Below are positions 25,279-34,740 of a stretch of 64,000 nt of DNA, one piece after another. Source of the stretch: Cryobacterium sinapicolor (GTDB lineage Bacteria > Actinomycetota > Actinomycetes > Actinomycetales > Microbacteriaceae); assembly GCF_004403465.1 (NCBI RefSeq), contig NZ_SOGQ01000050.1, positions 1 through 64,000 of the forward strand. The letters are read 5' to 3'. Below the pieces are notes generated by a model. That model made no database searches, was not told the DNA's origin, and was given only the letters and a program-made list of their open reading frames with translations. Each line of letters begins with the position of its first letter. The stretch's first letter is position 1. Both the position numbers and the translations under genes were made by a program.

Positions 25279-25725
25279 TCAACGAACGGGCGGTTCCCCG
25301 GTGAGAGGTCGTCGCCCGAGCGGGCTTTGAAACCGAATCAGGTAGCCGTCCGGATCGGTGACCAGGAACTGACGCACACCGACTTCCTCGTCGTCGACGC
25401 GGTACCACTTCGACTCGGGCTGCATGAACAGAGAGTCGCCGGCCGCTCGCAATGCCGACAGGATCGAATCGACGTCGGACACGGCCACCTGGAAGTTCAC
25501 TCCGCGGCCGTATGGGGTATCGAGTGGCGCCGTGATCCAGTTCCTACCGGTGCCCGCCTGTTCCAGCATCACGTGCGCGGATCCCCGTGTGATGTACGCG
25601 AAGCCGTCATCCGGACGATCGTAGCGAATCGTGAATCCACACAGGTCGCACCAAAACGCAATGCTGTCGGCGAGATTCCGCACCAGAAGTTCGGGCACCA
25701 GCGCTGGATCTGTTCCCGTTGTCAT
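25279..25725 (-). CDS. Bleomycin-resistance/glyoxalase-type VOC protein
   Basis: The 148-aa protein has the bleomycin-resistance-like VOC layout: PALVPELLVRNLADSIAFWC, DLCGFTIRYDRPDDGFAYIT, the DTPYGRGVNFQVAVSDVDSI repeat start and the ending VRQFLVTDPDGYLIRFQSPL. Members bind drugs or act as metal-dependent lyases/dioxygenases; the substrate here is unknown. ATG 25725 is used. Its 3' end overlaps by 26 bases a plus-strand coding relic (25167-25304). Confidence 0.8.
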   Translation of the reverse strand: MTTGTDPALVPELLVRNLADSIAFWCDLCGFTIRYDRPDDGFAYITRGSAHVMLEQAGTGRNWITAPLDTPYGRGVNFQVAVSDVDSILSALRAAGDSLFMQPESKWYRVDDEEVGVRQFLVTDPDGYLIRFQSPLGRRPLTGEPPVR

Positions 25726-25847
25726 GCACTCATGCTGTCATGCCGGGGTCACCGGGTCTGGACAGGCTCGTCCACCGGACGGGCGCAGCGCCGGGTCGTG
25801 ACACGCTCGACCACCGCACGGGCACTGACAGGTCGCGGAACGGAGGC

Positions 25848-26477
25848 CTACCGGGTGAGGGAACTGCACTCCGGTGCGGCGTCGAAGGCCTGACCGACCG
25901 TGCTCGTGCCGTCAGCGGCGGCCGCACCGATCGCCGTCACCGTGGAAGCGAGCGCCGTCAGGGACGCGCCGGCATCGCCGGCGACCGACCCGAGGGCCAC
26001 AACCAGGCCCGTGCCGGTGGCGCCTTCCACCGAGGCGACGCTCGCCTCGAGGTCGGAGATCGCCGAGCCGAGGTTATCCGATGATTGCCTGACGGCGGAC
26101 ACCTCGGGATCGTCTTCACTGCCCCTCGGCACGGCCTTGATCGTGGCCGCGAGGGCGGCCGCCGAATCCTTGATCGTCTCCATCTGGGTGTTCAGCCGGG
26201 CCGAGACATCATCGCCGCCCGCGGCGACTGTCGACACCAGGCCCTGCACGTCTGTCTTCAGGGTGGACGTCGACGAGCAGACGTCACCGGCCCAGGCGGT
26301 CTGCTCCTCAGTGGGCGGCGTGCCGGTGGCCGGCGAGCCGGTGGCAGCCTCCGACGACGTGGCGGATGGCATGGGTGACGCCGACGGCTCCGACTGGGCG
26401 CACCCAGTGAGAAGAGCGGCCGCGGCGAGGATGCCGATCAGGGCGCGAAGGTGCTGTTGGCTGGCCGATTTCGTCAT
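25848..26477 (-). CDS. Secreted lipoprotein, unknown function
   Basis: From ATG 26477 the ~209-aa product has a lipoprotein signal peptide (LIGILAAAALLTGCAQS, lipobox LTGC) followed by a Ser/Pro/Thr-rich linker and a mostly helical Ala/Ser/Val-rich domain with two cysteines (DVCSSTSTLKTDV near residue 65 and ECSSL at the end) that may form a disulfide. It should be anchored outside the membrane. The frame extends to 26546 but the added residues spoil the signal peptide. No family was recognised. Confidence 0.75.
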   Translation of the reverse strand: MTKSASQQHLRALIGILAAAALLTGCAQSEPSASPMPSATSSEAATGSPATGTPPTEEQTAWAGDVCSSTSTLKTDVQGLVSTVAAGGDDVSARLNTQMETIKDSAAALAATIKAVPRGSEDDPEVSAVRQSSDNLGSAISDLEASVASVEGATGTGLVVALGSVAGDAGASLTALASTVTAIGAAAADGTSTVGQAFDAAPECSSLTR

Positions 26478-26610
26478 GGGGACTCTCTCATTTCGGTGGC
26501 TATCAGCATCCGGCCCGCTCCCCCGAGGGTGAGACGGGCCGGACACCCTGGACCGGTGTTCCTGTAGCTACCCTTACCGCGTGACCACCGCTATGGCTAG
26601 TCGCTCTGGT

Positions 26611-26900
26611 CTATTCGGTGTCTTCCGAGGTCAACTGGATCGCCAGACCGAGGGCCTCGGCGATCTTCCCCACGGCGGCCGCGGTGCGCGGAGTGCCGAT
26701 GATCGGGGCCACGGCGACGAGCACGTCCTCGACGTCGTCGACGGTCAGACCTGCTTCCTCGGCCGGCCCGATGTGCACCAGATAGGACATCATCGGGGCC
26801 TCGACCGGCGAGTGCCGCGATGCGCACGAGCATCAGCGACCGACTGTCCAGTTCGGTGTGGGACAGGGATACGGCGTGGACCGAGGCCGTGCGTGTGGCC
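26611..26900 (-). pseudogene. Carboxymuconolactone-decarboxylase-like gene with frameshift
   Basis: The minus strand reads LDSRSLMLVRIAALA, then after a one-base loss near 26800 VEAPMMSYLVHIGPAEEAGL, VDDVEDVLVAVAPIIGTPRT and AVGKIAEALGLAI. This is the short CMD/AhpD-like fold used for peroxide defence or lactone decarboxylation. The catalytic CxxC of AhpD types is not present, as in many CMD relatives. A single lesion could be a sequencing error. Bases 26901-27197 show no gene. Confidence 0.6.
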
Positions 26901-27197
26901 AACTCAGGACATCCGTCGCCCGGGCTGTCCGGCCGTCACGGACCAGTGCGGAACCGGCGCCGATACCCGGTGCGGCCGGACGGATCTCCTGAGTTAGCCA
27001 CCACACGCGCCGGAACCACAGCCGCGCTTGTGTGGTCCGGCACCCGCTACGCGCCCCGCAGGGCGAACCAGTTCGACGGAGATTCTGCCGAAGATGGACC
27101 AGAATGGCTCAAAAACCGGCTTCTTCCCGAGAATTTCCGTCGAGTTGGTGCGACGACGACGCCCAGAACGAGCGAACTCGGCTCGGGCGCGCGGGGG

Positions 27198-29267
27198 TTA
27201 CTCCTTGGCGACCAGGGTGAGAACGTCGTAGGTGGCGACGATCTCATCGTTCTGGTTGTGCAGCACGGCGTCCCAGCAGACCTCGCCGTACTCGTCGGTC
27301 TCCCGCGGGGTGATCCGCTTGGCCGTCAGGGTGACCCGGATGCTGTCACCGGGCGACACCGGGGTGACGAACCGCAGCTTTTCCAGTCCGGAGTTCGCGA
27401 GCACCGGCCCGGGAGCCGCGTCCACGAACAGCCCGGCCGCCCAGGACACCAGCAGGTAGCCGTGCGCGACGATCCCGGGGAAGAACGGGTTCGCCGCGGC
27501 CGCCTCGGCGTCGGTGTGCGCGTAGAACTTGTCACCGGTGGCCTCGGCGAACGCCGTGATGTCAGCCAGGGTGACCACGCGCGGCCCGCCCTGCGTCTGG
27601 TCGCCCACCCGTAACTCGGCCAGGGACTTACGGAACGGGTGGATGCCCGTGCGCACCGCGGCGCCGGTGTGCCACTCCCCCGTGATGGCGGTCAGCATGT
27701 CGGGCGAGCCCTGGATCGCCGTGCGCTGCATGTGGTGCAGCACCGAACGGATGCCGCCGAGTTCCTCGCTACCGCCGGCCCGCCCGGGTCCGCCGTGCAC
27801 GAGGTGCGGAACGGGAGAGCCGTGGCCCGTGCTGCTGCGCGCGTCGACCCGGTCGAGCATCAGCACCCGGCCGTGGTGCGCGGCGATCCCAAGCACAAGC
27901 GTGCGCGCGACATCCGGGTGGTGGGTGGCCACCGTCGTCACCAGTGAGCCGCCGCCGCGCGCGGCCAGCGCGACGGCGTGGTCCAGATCGGTGTATTCGA
28001 TGATGGAGGCCACTGGGCCGAAGGCTTCGATCTCGTGCACGGCCGGGCTCTCCGGGTCGTGGAAGGCCAGCAGGATGGGGGCCACGAAGGCGCCTTCCGG
28101 GTCGGTTCCGGCCGGGGCGTCGACCGAGCCCATCACGATGCGTCCGCCGCCGTCGACCAGCCGGGCGACGCTGGCGAGCACCTCGTCGCGCTGCCCGGTG
28201 CTGGCGAGGGGCCCCATGGTGACCCCCTCGGCGCGTGGGTCGCCGATGGTGACGCGGCGGACCATCCGTTCGGACACGGCCGCGACCACCTGGTCGCGAC
28301 GACCCGCCGGCACGATCAGCCGGCGGATGCTCGTGCACTTCTGGCCGGCCTTGCTGGTCATCTCGGCCACCACGGAGGCGACGTAGGCGTCGAACTCGGC
28401 CGTACCGGCCGCAGCGTCTGGGCCCAGAATCGCGGCGTTGAGCGAGTCGGTCTCGCTGGTGAAGCGCACGCCGCCCTCGACCACGTTCGGGTGGGCCTTG
28501 AGGGAGCGGGCGGTGCCGGCCGACCCGGTGAACGCCACCAGGTCCCGGTAGTCGAGGTGGTCGATCAGGTCGCGGGCGCTGCCGGAGATCAGCTGCAGGG
28601 ACCCGGCGGGCAGGATGCCGGACGCCAGAATGTGGCGCACGACCGCCTCGGTCAGGTAGCCGGTGGGGGTCGCGGGCTTCACGATCGTCGGCACGCCGGC
28701 GATGAACGCCGGGGCCAGCTTCTCGAGCATGCCCCAGACCGGGAAGTTGAAGGCGTTGATCTGGCAGGCGACGCCGGGGATGCGGGTGTAGATGTGCTGA
28801 CCGCTGAAGGAGCCGTCCCGGGACAGCGCCTCGACGTCGCCGTCGATGTAGACCTGGCTGTTGGGCATCTCGCGCCGGCCTTTGGAGGACAGCGTGAACA
28901 GAACGCCGATGCCGCCGTCGATGTCGACCATCGAGTCGTAGCGGGTGGCGCCGGTGCGGGCGGAGAGCTCATAGAGCTCCTCTTTGACCCCGCCCAAGTA
29001 CTGTCCCAGCTGCTTCAGCAGGATGGCGCGCTGATGGAAGGTCAGTTCGCCCAGCGAAGCCTGACCGATCGTGCGGGCGTGTTCGACCACGGCGGCCAGG
29101 TCGAGTCCGTCGCTGCTGACCCGGGCGACCTCGACGCCGGTGCTCGCGTCGAGGACGCGCTGGGTGCGCGCGTCGGCACCCGGGGTCCACCAGGAGTCGA
29201 GGACGTAGCTGGGAACGACCGTGTCAGAGCTCGTGTCAGTGCTGGTGCCATTGCTGAGGAGTGTCAT
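27198..29267 (-). CDS. paaZ: Bifunctional PaaZ: oxepin-CoA hydrolase/3-oxo-5,6-dehydrosuberyl-CoA semialdehyde dehydrogenase
   Basis: PaaZ opens the oxepin-CoA ring and oxidises the resulting aldehyde in aerobic phenylacetate degradation. The 689-aa protein has an aldehyde dehydrogenase domain (about 1-520: QINAFNFPVWGMLEKLAPAF, VAFTGSAGTA, ETDSLNAAI with the active Glu, SKAGQKCTSIRRLIVP with the active Cys) and a MaoC hydratase domain (about 540-689: FAEATGDKFYAHTDAEAAAA, FFPGIVAHGYLLVSWAAGLF with the Asp/His pair). ATG 29267 overlaps the paaH stop (ATGA) and has GGAAGGA upstream. Last gene of a four-gene operon. Confidence 0.93.
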   Translation of the reverse strand: MTLLSNGTSTDTSSDTVVPSYVLDSWWTPGADARTQRVLDASTGVEVARVSSDGLDLAAVVEHARTIGQASLGELTFHQRAILLKQLGQYLGGVKEELYELSARTGATRYDSMVDIDGGIGVLFTLSSKGRREMPNSQVYIDGDVEALSRDGSFSGQHIYTRIPGVACQINAFNFPVWGMLEKLAPAFIAGVPTIVKPATPTGYLTEAVVRHILASGILPAGSLQLISGSARDLIDHLDYRDLVAFTGSAGTARSLKAHPNVVEGGVRFTSETDSLNAAILGPDAAAGTAEFDAYVASVVAEMTSKAGQKCTSIRRLIVPAGRRDQVVAAVSERMVRRVTIGDPRAEGVTMGPLASTGQRDEVLASVARLVDGGGRIVMGSVDAPAGTDPEGAFVAPILLAFHDPESPAVHEIEAFGPVASIIEYTDLDHAVALAARGGGSLVTTVATHHPDVARTLVLGIAAHHGRVLMLDRVDARSSTGHGSPVPHLVHGGPGRAGGSEELGGIRSVLHHMQRTAIQGSPDMLTAITGEWHTGAAVRTGIHPFRKSLAELRVGDQTQGGPRVVTLADITAFAEATGDKFYAHTDAEAAAANPFFPGIVAHGYLLVSWAAGLFVDAAPGPVLANSGLEKLRFVTPVSPGDSIRVTLTAKRITPRETDEYGEVCWDAVLHNQNDEIVATYDVLTLVAKE

Positions 29268-30211
29268 GATGCGTCCTTCCAATCGAAGAAGCCGCGGCCG
29301 CTCTTGCGTCCGAGGTCACCGCGCGCGACGAGGTCGCGCAGCAGTTGCGGCGGGGTGAACCGGTCGCCGAGGGTGTCGTGCAGGTGCTCGGCTATGCCGA
29401 GGCGAACGTCGAGACCGACGATGTCGGTGGTGCGGAGAGGCCCGACCGGATGCTTGTAGCCGAGCACCATGGCCGTGTCGATGTCCTCGGGACTGGCGAC
29501 GCCCTCCTCGACCATGCGGATCGCCTCGAGCGCGATCGCGACGCCGAGGCGGGAACTGGCGAACCCGGGCGAGTCCCGCACCAGGATGGGCGTCTTCCCG
29601 AGCGCCGACACCCACGACCGGGCGAGCCGGGCGAGTTCAGGGTCGGTGCGCTCCCCGGTGACGACCTCGATCAGGGTCGAGACCGGCACCGGGTTGAAGA
29701 AGTGCAGTCCGATGAACCGGCCCGGGCGGTCCAGCGCCTCGGCCAGATCGGTGATCGACAGCGAAGAGGTGTTGGACGCCAGCCAGGCTGTAGGGGCGAG
29801 GTGCGCCTCCACCAAGCGGAGCGCCTGCGTCTTCAGCGCCACGTTCTCGGGAACGGCCTCGACGACGAGGCCGGAGCCGGCGAACGCGGCGGCATCCGTT
29901 GCCACGGTCAGGCGGTCGCTGAGCTCGGCACGGCTCGCGGTCACGCTGCCGCGACCGAGGGACCTGTCGACGGCCGCCAGAACCCGGTCGCGAGCGGCGG
30001 CTGCCGCGGCGTCTCCCTGCTCGACGACGGTGACGTGGGCGCCGGCCATCAGGAATGCGTGGGCGATGCCGGCGCCCATGCGGCCGCCGCCGAGCACGCC
30101 GACCTGGGCGGGCACCTGCTCGGAGACGGGCTGGGTCGCCTCGGTGGCCTGAGTAGCCTCGGTGACCTCGGTGGCCTCGGTGGCCTCGGTGGCCTCGGTG
30201 CTGAGCGTCAT
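29264..30211 (-). CDS. paaH: 3-hydroxyacyl-CoA dehydrogenase (PaaH-like)
   Basis: The 315-aa NAD-dependent enzyme oxidises 3-hydroxyacyl-CoA, in this setting 3-hydroxyadipyl-CoA. The Rossmann motif is VGVLGGGRMGAGIAHAFLMA, the catalytic His lies in IGLHFFNPVPVSTLIEVVTG and the C-terminal domain has DSPGFASSRLGVAIALEAIR. The N-terminus carries an unusual 30-residue extension of Thr-Glu-Ala repeats encoded by a 9-bp tandem repeat (about 30134-30200). ATG 30211 overlaps the stop of the enoyl-CoA hydratase gene, and its own stop overlaps paaZ. Fatty-acid substrates are possible too. Confidence 0.9.
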   Translation of the reverse strand: MTLSTEATEATEATEVTEATQATEATQPVSEQVPAQVGVLGGGRMGAGIAHAFLMAGAHVTVVEQGDAAAAAARDRVLAAVDRSLGRGSVTASRAELSDRLTVATDAAAFAGSGLVVEAVPENVALKTQALRLVEAHLAPTAWLASNTSSLSITDLAEALDRPGRFIGLHFFNPVPVSTLIEVVTGERTDPELARLARSWVSALGKTPILVRDSPGFASSRLGVAIALEAIRMVEEGVASPEDIDTAMVLGYKHPVGPLRTTDIVGLDVRLGIAEHLHDTLGDRFTPPQLLRDLVARGDLGRKSGRGFFDWKDAS

Positions 30212-30954
30212 CGCTTCTTCCTCTCCAGGAATGCGGTCATGCGGGCGAATTTCTCCTCGGACTCGAAGAGCCGGGCCTGGGCTTCGTTGTCGGCCAACGG
30301 ATGCGCGGCCGCCGGGACATGGAAGACCTCTTTGGCCAGCTGGGTGGCCAGGGGGTCCTGTCTGGCGATCCGGTCGGCCAGCGCGTGTGCGGCCGCCAGC
30401 AGGGCGCCCGGTTCGTGCACCTCGGTGACCAGGTGCACGGCCAGCGCCTCGGCGGCGGTCAGGATACGACCGGCCAGGATGATCTCCTTGGCCACGGGTT
30501 CGCCGACCAGTGCGGCCAGCCGCCAGAGCGCACCGGCCGCCGGGATGATGCCGAGGGCGGTCTCCGGGTTGCCGAGCCGAGCCGTCGTCGAGGCGAGCCG
30601 GAAGTCGGCGGCGTAGGCCAGTTCGGCACCTCCGCCGAGCGCCCAACCGTCGATGGCGGCGATCACCGGCAGCGGCAGCCTGGCGATCCGGCCGAACAGG
30701 CCGGAGTTGATGCCCTTCAGGGCGTCCTCGGCCCGGCGGTCCCGCAGCTGCGCGATGTCGGCCCCGGAGGCGAAGACGCCGTTCGTGCCGGAGAGGATCA
30801 GGATGCGCGGCCCGCGTTCGAGTTCGCCGCAGACCAGGTGCAGCTCGTCGATCATGGTCTGGTCGATCGCGTTGCGCACATCCGGACGGTTGAGCTGCAC
30901 GTGCACGCGGTCCGGCCGGTACTCGACGAGCAGGGTCGAGAACTCACGCGACAT
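30208..30954 (-). CDS. Enoyl-CoA hydratase/isomerase (PaaF/PaaG-like)
   Basis: The 248-aa crotonase-fold protein contains LNRPDVRNAIDQTMIDEL, the oxyanion-hole region LILSGTNGVFASGADIAQL, GWALGGGAELAYAADFRLAS and the catalytic-Glu region LGNPETALGIIPAAGALWRL. In the phenylacetate pathway two crotonases act (PaaG isomerase, PaaF hydratase); sequence by eye does not decide which. ATG 30954 directly abuts the thiolase stop, and its stop overlaps paaH, so it is translated as part of the operon. Confidence 0.9.
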   Translation of the reverse strand: MSREFSTLLVEYRPDRVHVQLNRPDVRNAIDQTMIDELHLVCGELERGPRILILSGTNGVFASGADIAQLRDRRAEDALKGINSGLFGRIARLPLPVIAAIDGWALGGGAELAYAADFRLASTTARLGNPETALGIIPAAGALWRLAALVGEPVAKEIILAGRILTAAEALAVHLVTEVHEPGALLAAAHALADRIARQDPLATQLAKEVFHVPAAAHPLADNEAQARLFESEEKFARMTAFLERKKR

Positions 30955-32139
<1,185 letters not shown>

Positions 32140-32169
32140 GGCTTCATCACCTTTGATCGCCGTGTTACT

Positions 32170-32184
32170 AACTGACCGTTCGTT
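32170..32184. promoter_or_regulatory. TetR-type operator candidate of the thiolase-paaZ operon
   Basis: AACTGAC-C-GTTCGTT is an inverted repeat matching at 5 of 7 pairs with an ACCGTTCG core, the kind of site bound by PaaR/FadR-like TetR repressors of acyl-CoA operons. It lies just upstream of the thiolase ATG on the minus strand. No tetR gene is adjacent, so the regulator would be encoded elsewhere. Confidence 0.4.
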
Positions 32185-32280
32185 TTGTAAAGAATGTCAT
32201 AGAAAGTCCTTGCAGGGCAAGAAAAGGAAGCCGCCACGCCGCCCTCCCCCACATCGGCTCGACTGAGGCACACTGGATGG

Positions 32281-33531
32281 GTGAACGCAACGCCCAGCAC
32301 CGTCCCATCCGCCCCCGGCACCGGTCGCCGCCCCGCCGGCCGCCTCGGTCTCCGCCGCAATCTGTTACGCCCGGACCGGTCGGACCAGGCAGACCGGGTC
32401 ACCTTCATCGAGTTGTTCTTCGACCTGATCTTCGTTTTCGCGCTGACCCAACTGTCGAACCATCTCTATGAGAACCAGTCCTGGCAGGGCGCCGCGGAGT
32501 CCGTCGTCCTGGTGCTCGCCCTGTGGTGGATCTGGGTGCACACCACCTGGGTGACCAACGTGCTCGACCCGGCGCGCCTGCCCGTGCGCGGGGTCGTGAT
32601 CGGCCTCTCCCTCATCGGGCTCGTGGTCAGCGTCTCGATCTTCGAATCGTTCGGCGACCGGGGACTCATCTTCGCCGTGGCCTATGTCACCCTGCAGCTC
32701 GGCCGCACGGCCTTCATGGCCCTCGCGCTCGCGCGCCACGACCCTGCCCTCTTCCGCGCCTTCGTGCGAATCTTCGTCTGGCTGGCCGTGGCCGGGCTGT
32801 TCTGGATTCTCGGCGGTCTGCTCCCGGCCGACTACCGGCTGCTGCTCTGGGCGTCAGCGTTGGGGATCGAATTCGTGTCGGCCTCGCTCGGTTTCCCGGT
32901 TCCGGGCCTCGGCCGGGCCACCCCCGGCAATGGCGAGCTGTCCGGCCCGCACATCGCGGAGCGCAGCGCCCTGTTCGTCATCATCGCGCTCGGAGAATCC
33001 TTCCTGGTGACCGGCTTCGCCTTCGTCGACCAGGACGTCTCGGTGCCGGGCGTGCTCGGCCTCCTGTTGGCCTTCGTGAGCGGAGCGGCCATGTGGTGGC
33101 TGTATTTCGACCACGGGGAGCACGCCGGCAGCAAGGCACTCACCGAGGCAGCCAACCCCGGCCGTCTCGCCCGCCTCGCCTATACCTATGTGCACGCCCT
33201 GATCATCGCGGGCGTGGTGCTGACCTCGGTCGGCGACAAAGAGATCCTGGCGCATCCGGATGGCCCGGTCACGTTCTCGACGGCCGTCGCGATCACCGGC
33301 GGGCCGCTGCTGTACCTGCTAGGGCTGGCGCTGTTCCGGTTCCTCGTCGCCGGGGAAGTTCTGGTCTCCCACCTGAGCGGTATCGCGGTGCTGTTGCTGG
33401 CGCTGCCTCTCGCCTCCGCCCTGCCACCGCTCGCCGTGGGAGCGGCGGGAGCGTTCGTGCTGGCCACCGTCGCCTGCTGGGACACCATCGTGCGCGTGCG
33501 GAACGGCACCGCCGAGGAAAAGGCCGGCTAG
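32281..33531 (+). CDS. ltrA: Low temperature requirement A (LtrA) family membrane protein
   Basis: The 416-aa protein has about ten to twelve hydrophobic helices. The LtrA signature is at the N-terminus: VTFIELFFDLIFVFALTQLS, followed by WWIWVHTTWVTNVLDP and, later, HIAERSALFVIIALGESFLV and AMWWLYFDHGEHAG. The family was named from a Listeria mutant that could not grow in the cold; its biochemical function is unknown. GTG 32281 is the start. The gene is divergent from the thiolase operon and ends in a long stem-loop shared with the convergent neighbour. Confidence 0.9.
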   Translation: MNATPSTVPSAPGTGRRPAGRLGLRRNLLRPDRSDQADRVTFIELFFDLIFVFALTQLSNHLYENQSWQGAAESVVLVLALWWIWVHTTWVTNVLDPARLPVRGVVIGLSLIGLVVSVSIFESFGDRGLIFAVAYVTLQLGRTAFMALALARHDPALFRAFVRIFVWLAVAGLFWILGGLLPADYRLLLWASALGIEFVSASLGFPVPGLGRATPGNGELSGPHIAERSALFVIIALGESFLVTGFAFVDQDVSVPGVLGLLLAFVSGAAMWWLYFDHGEHAGSKALTEAANPGRLARLAYTYVHALIIAGVVLTSVGDKEILAHPDGPVTFSTAVAITGGPLLYLLGLALFRFLVAGEVLVSHLSGIAVLLLALPLASALPPLAVGAAGAFVLATVACWDTIVRVRNGTAEEKAG

Positions 33532-33549
33532 CCGAGACGGGGCAGCGAA

Positions 33550-33599
33550 ACGACAGGAACACGGGGTGCGCCCAATGCGATACCCCTCATTCCTGTCGT
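33550..33599. terminator. Bidirectional stem-loop between ltrA and a convergent gene
   Basis: ACGACAGGAA at 33550-33559 pairs perfectly with TTCCTGTCGT at 33590-33599, with an inner GGGGT/ACCCC pair. The hairpin lies between two converging genes (stops at 33531 and 33620), which fits a shared terminator although no long T run follows. Confidence 0.7.
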
Positions 33600-33619
33600 G
33601 TCAGATGATCGAACCGCGG

Positions 33620-34138
33620 TTAGAAGAATCCGTCGGGGGTTCCGGCGGCCTTCGTCACCGACTCGGTGCCGATGCGGGCGGCGGTGAGCTGGGCCATCGC
33701 GACGCGCAGGCCGGACTCCATCTGGGCGGCCCAAACCTCGGTTTCGCGGCTGGCGGCGTCTGCGGCATCCGCTCGGGCGATGGCCTTCTCCTTTTCGGCG
33801 CGTTCGCTGCGCACCTGCTGAATGCTCAGGGTGATGCCGTAGTAGGCGGCCACCATCGAGGCGATGGGCGTGGCGAAGACGGCCAGGGCGTTGATGCTCT
33901 CGCTCGACACCCCGACCAGCAGCATCACGATGAAGGCCACCGCGAGCGCGGCGATGCCGACCAGGACGACGAGTGCGGTGCGCTGGCCGGGCGTGGTCGT
34001 GAATCGTGGTGTCGACGCTGGAGCGGGAGCCGGCTGGGCCGCGGCCGGCTGCGGGTCTTCGACGGGCTCGAGCGTCTCGGTCTGATCGTTCAGGGGCAGC
34101 GCCCGGGTGGACGTGCCGGTCGAGGAGAAATCAGTCAT
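33620..34138 (-). CDS. Single- or double-spanning membrane protein with coiled coil, unknown
   Basis: From ATG 34138 (GGAG ten bases upstream) the ~172-aa product has a Pro/Ala/Thr-rich cytoplasmic N-terminus, two hydrophobic stretches (ALVVLVGIAALAVAFIVMLL and ALAVFATPIASMVAAYYGIT) and a charged heptad-like helix (RSERAEKEKAIARADAADAA) reaching the C-terminus. I do not recognise a family. It starts 16 bases after the stop of an HTH protein on the same strand, so the two are probably co-transcribed and may work together. Confidence 0.65.
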   Translation of the reverse strand: MTDFSSTGTSTRALPLNDQTETLEPVEDPQPAAAQPAPAPASTPRFTTTPGQRTALVVLVGIAALAVAFIVMLLVGVSSESINALAVFATPIASMVAAYYGITLSIQQVRSERAEKEKAIARADAADAASRETEVWAAQMESGLRVAMAQLTAARIGTESVTKAAGTPDGFF

Positions 34139-34154
34139 TGTTCGGGCTCCGTCG

Positions 34155-34724
34155 TCAGGGTGCATCGGGGGAAGAGGCGGTTGGGTCATTGTCTTCTACC
34201 GACTGGGCAGGGTCAAGGCGGGCAGGGTCACGGCGGGCGTCCCCGCGGGCATTCGGGTCGTCGTTGAGGAAGACCCGCTTGTAGCTGCGGCCGTCGGCGA
34301 GTTCGACGGTCCGGCCGGCGAGCTTGCCGCGGCTCAGCTTCAGGTAGATCGCCTGGGCAGTGACGCCCAACTGCGCTGCGGCCTCGGACACGGACAGCCC
34401 GGGCAGATCCGTGGGCACGGCGCTGGGGCGCGCGGCCCGCTTGCGTCCGGCCTCCTGGCGGGCGGCGATCTCGGCGTCGGTGCCGTTCCAACGCCACTTC
34501 GCGGCGGCCGGCTTCAGCCCCGCGGCATCGGCGATCTCGTCCCAGTCCGCGCCCCCGCGGAGAGCGTCGCGCACCCCCACGAGGGTGGCCGGGTCGGCGT
34601 CAAGTTCGAGGAGCAGGGAGCGGATGGCCCGCAGCCGCTCGAGCGGCGCCGAACCGGGGGCGGCGTCCAGGGCGGCCAGGCGCGACAGGGCCGCGCTGGT
34701 CGATGGTGCGAGAAAATATCCCAT
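34155..34724 (-). CDS. HTH (excisionase/MerR-like) DNA-binding protein, unknown
   Basis: From ATG 34724 the ~189-aa protein has a helical first half with a possible first HTH (GADWDEIADAAGLKPAAAKW) and a winged-helix segment LSVSEAAAQLGVTAQAIYLK followed by RGKLAGRTVELADGRSYKRV, as in excisionase or MerR-type DNA-binding domains. The C-terminus is Asp/Pro-rich and likely disordered. It sits between the GntR gene (stop at 34741) and a membrane protein on the same strand. No family name can be given with confidence. Confidence 0.6.
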   Translation of the reverse strand: MGYFLAPSTSAALSRLAALDAAPGSAPLERLRAIRSLLLELDADPATLVGVRDALRGGADWDEIADAAGLKPAAAKWRWNGTDAEIAARQEAGRKRAARPSAVPTDLPGLSVSEAAAQLGVTAQAIYLKLSRGKLAGRTVELADGRSYKRVFLNDDPNARGDARRDPARLDPAQSVEDNDPTASSPDAP

Positions 34725-34740
34725 TGTGTGCCGCAGGCAC

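Noticed and set aside
26901-27197. Short plus-strand frames such as 27028-27231
   Set aside because: No start context, no domain, codon use like random GC-rich sequence.
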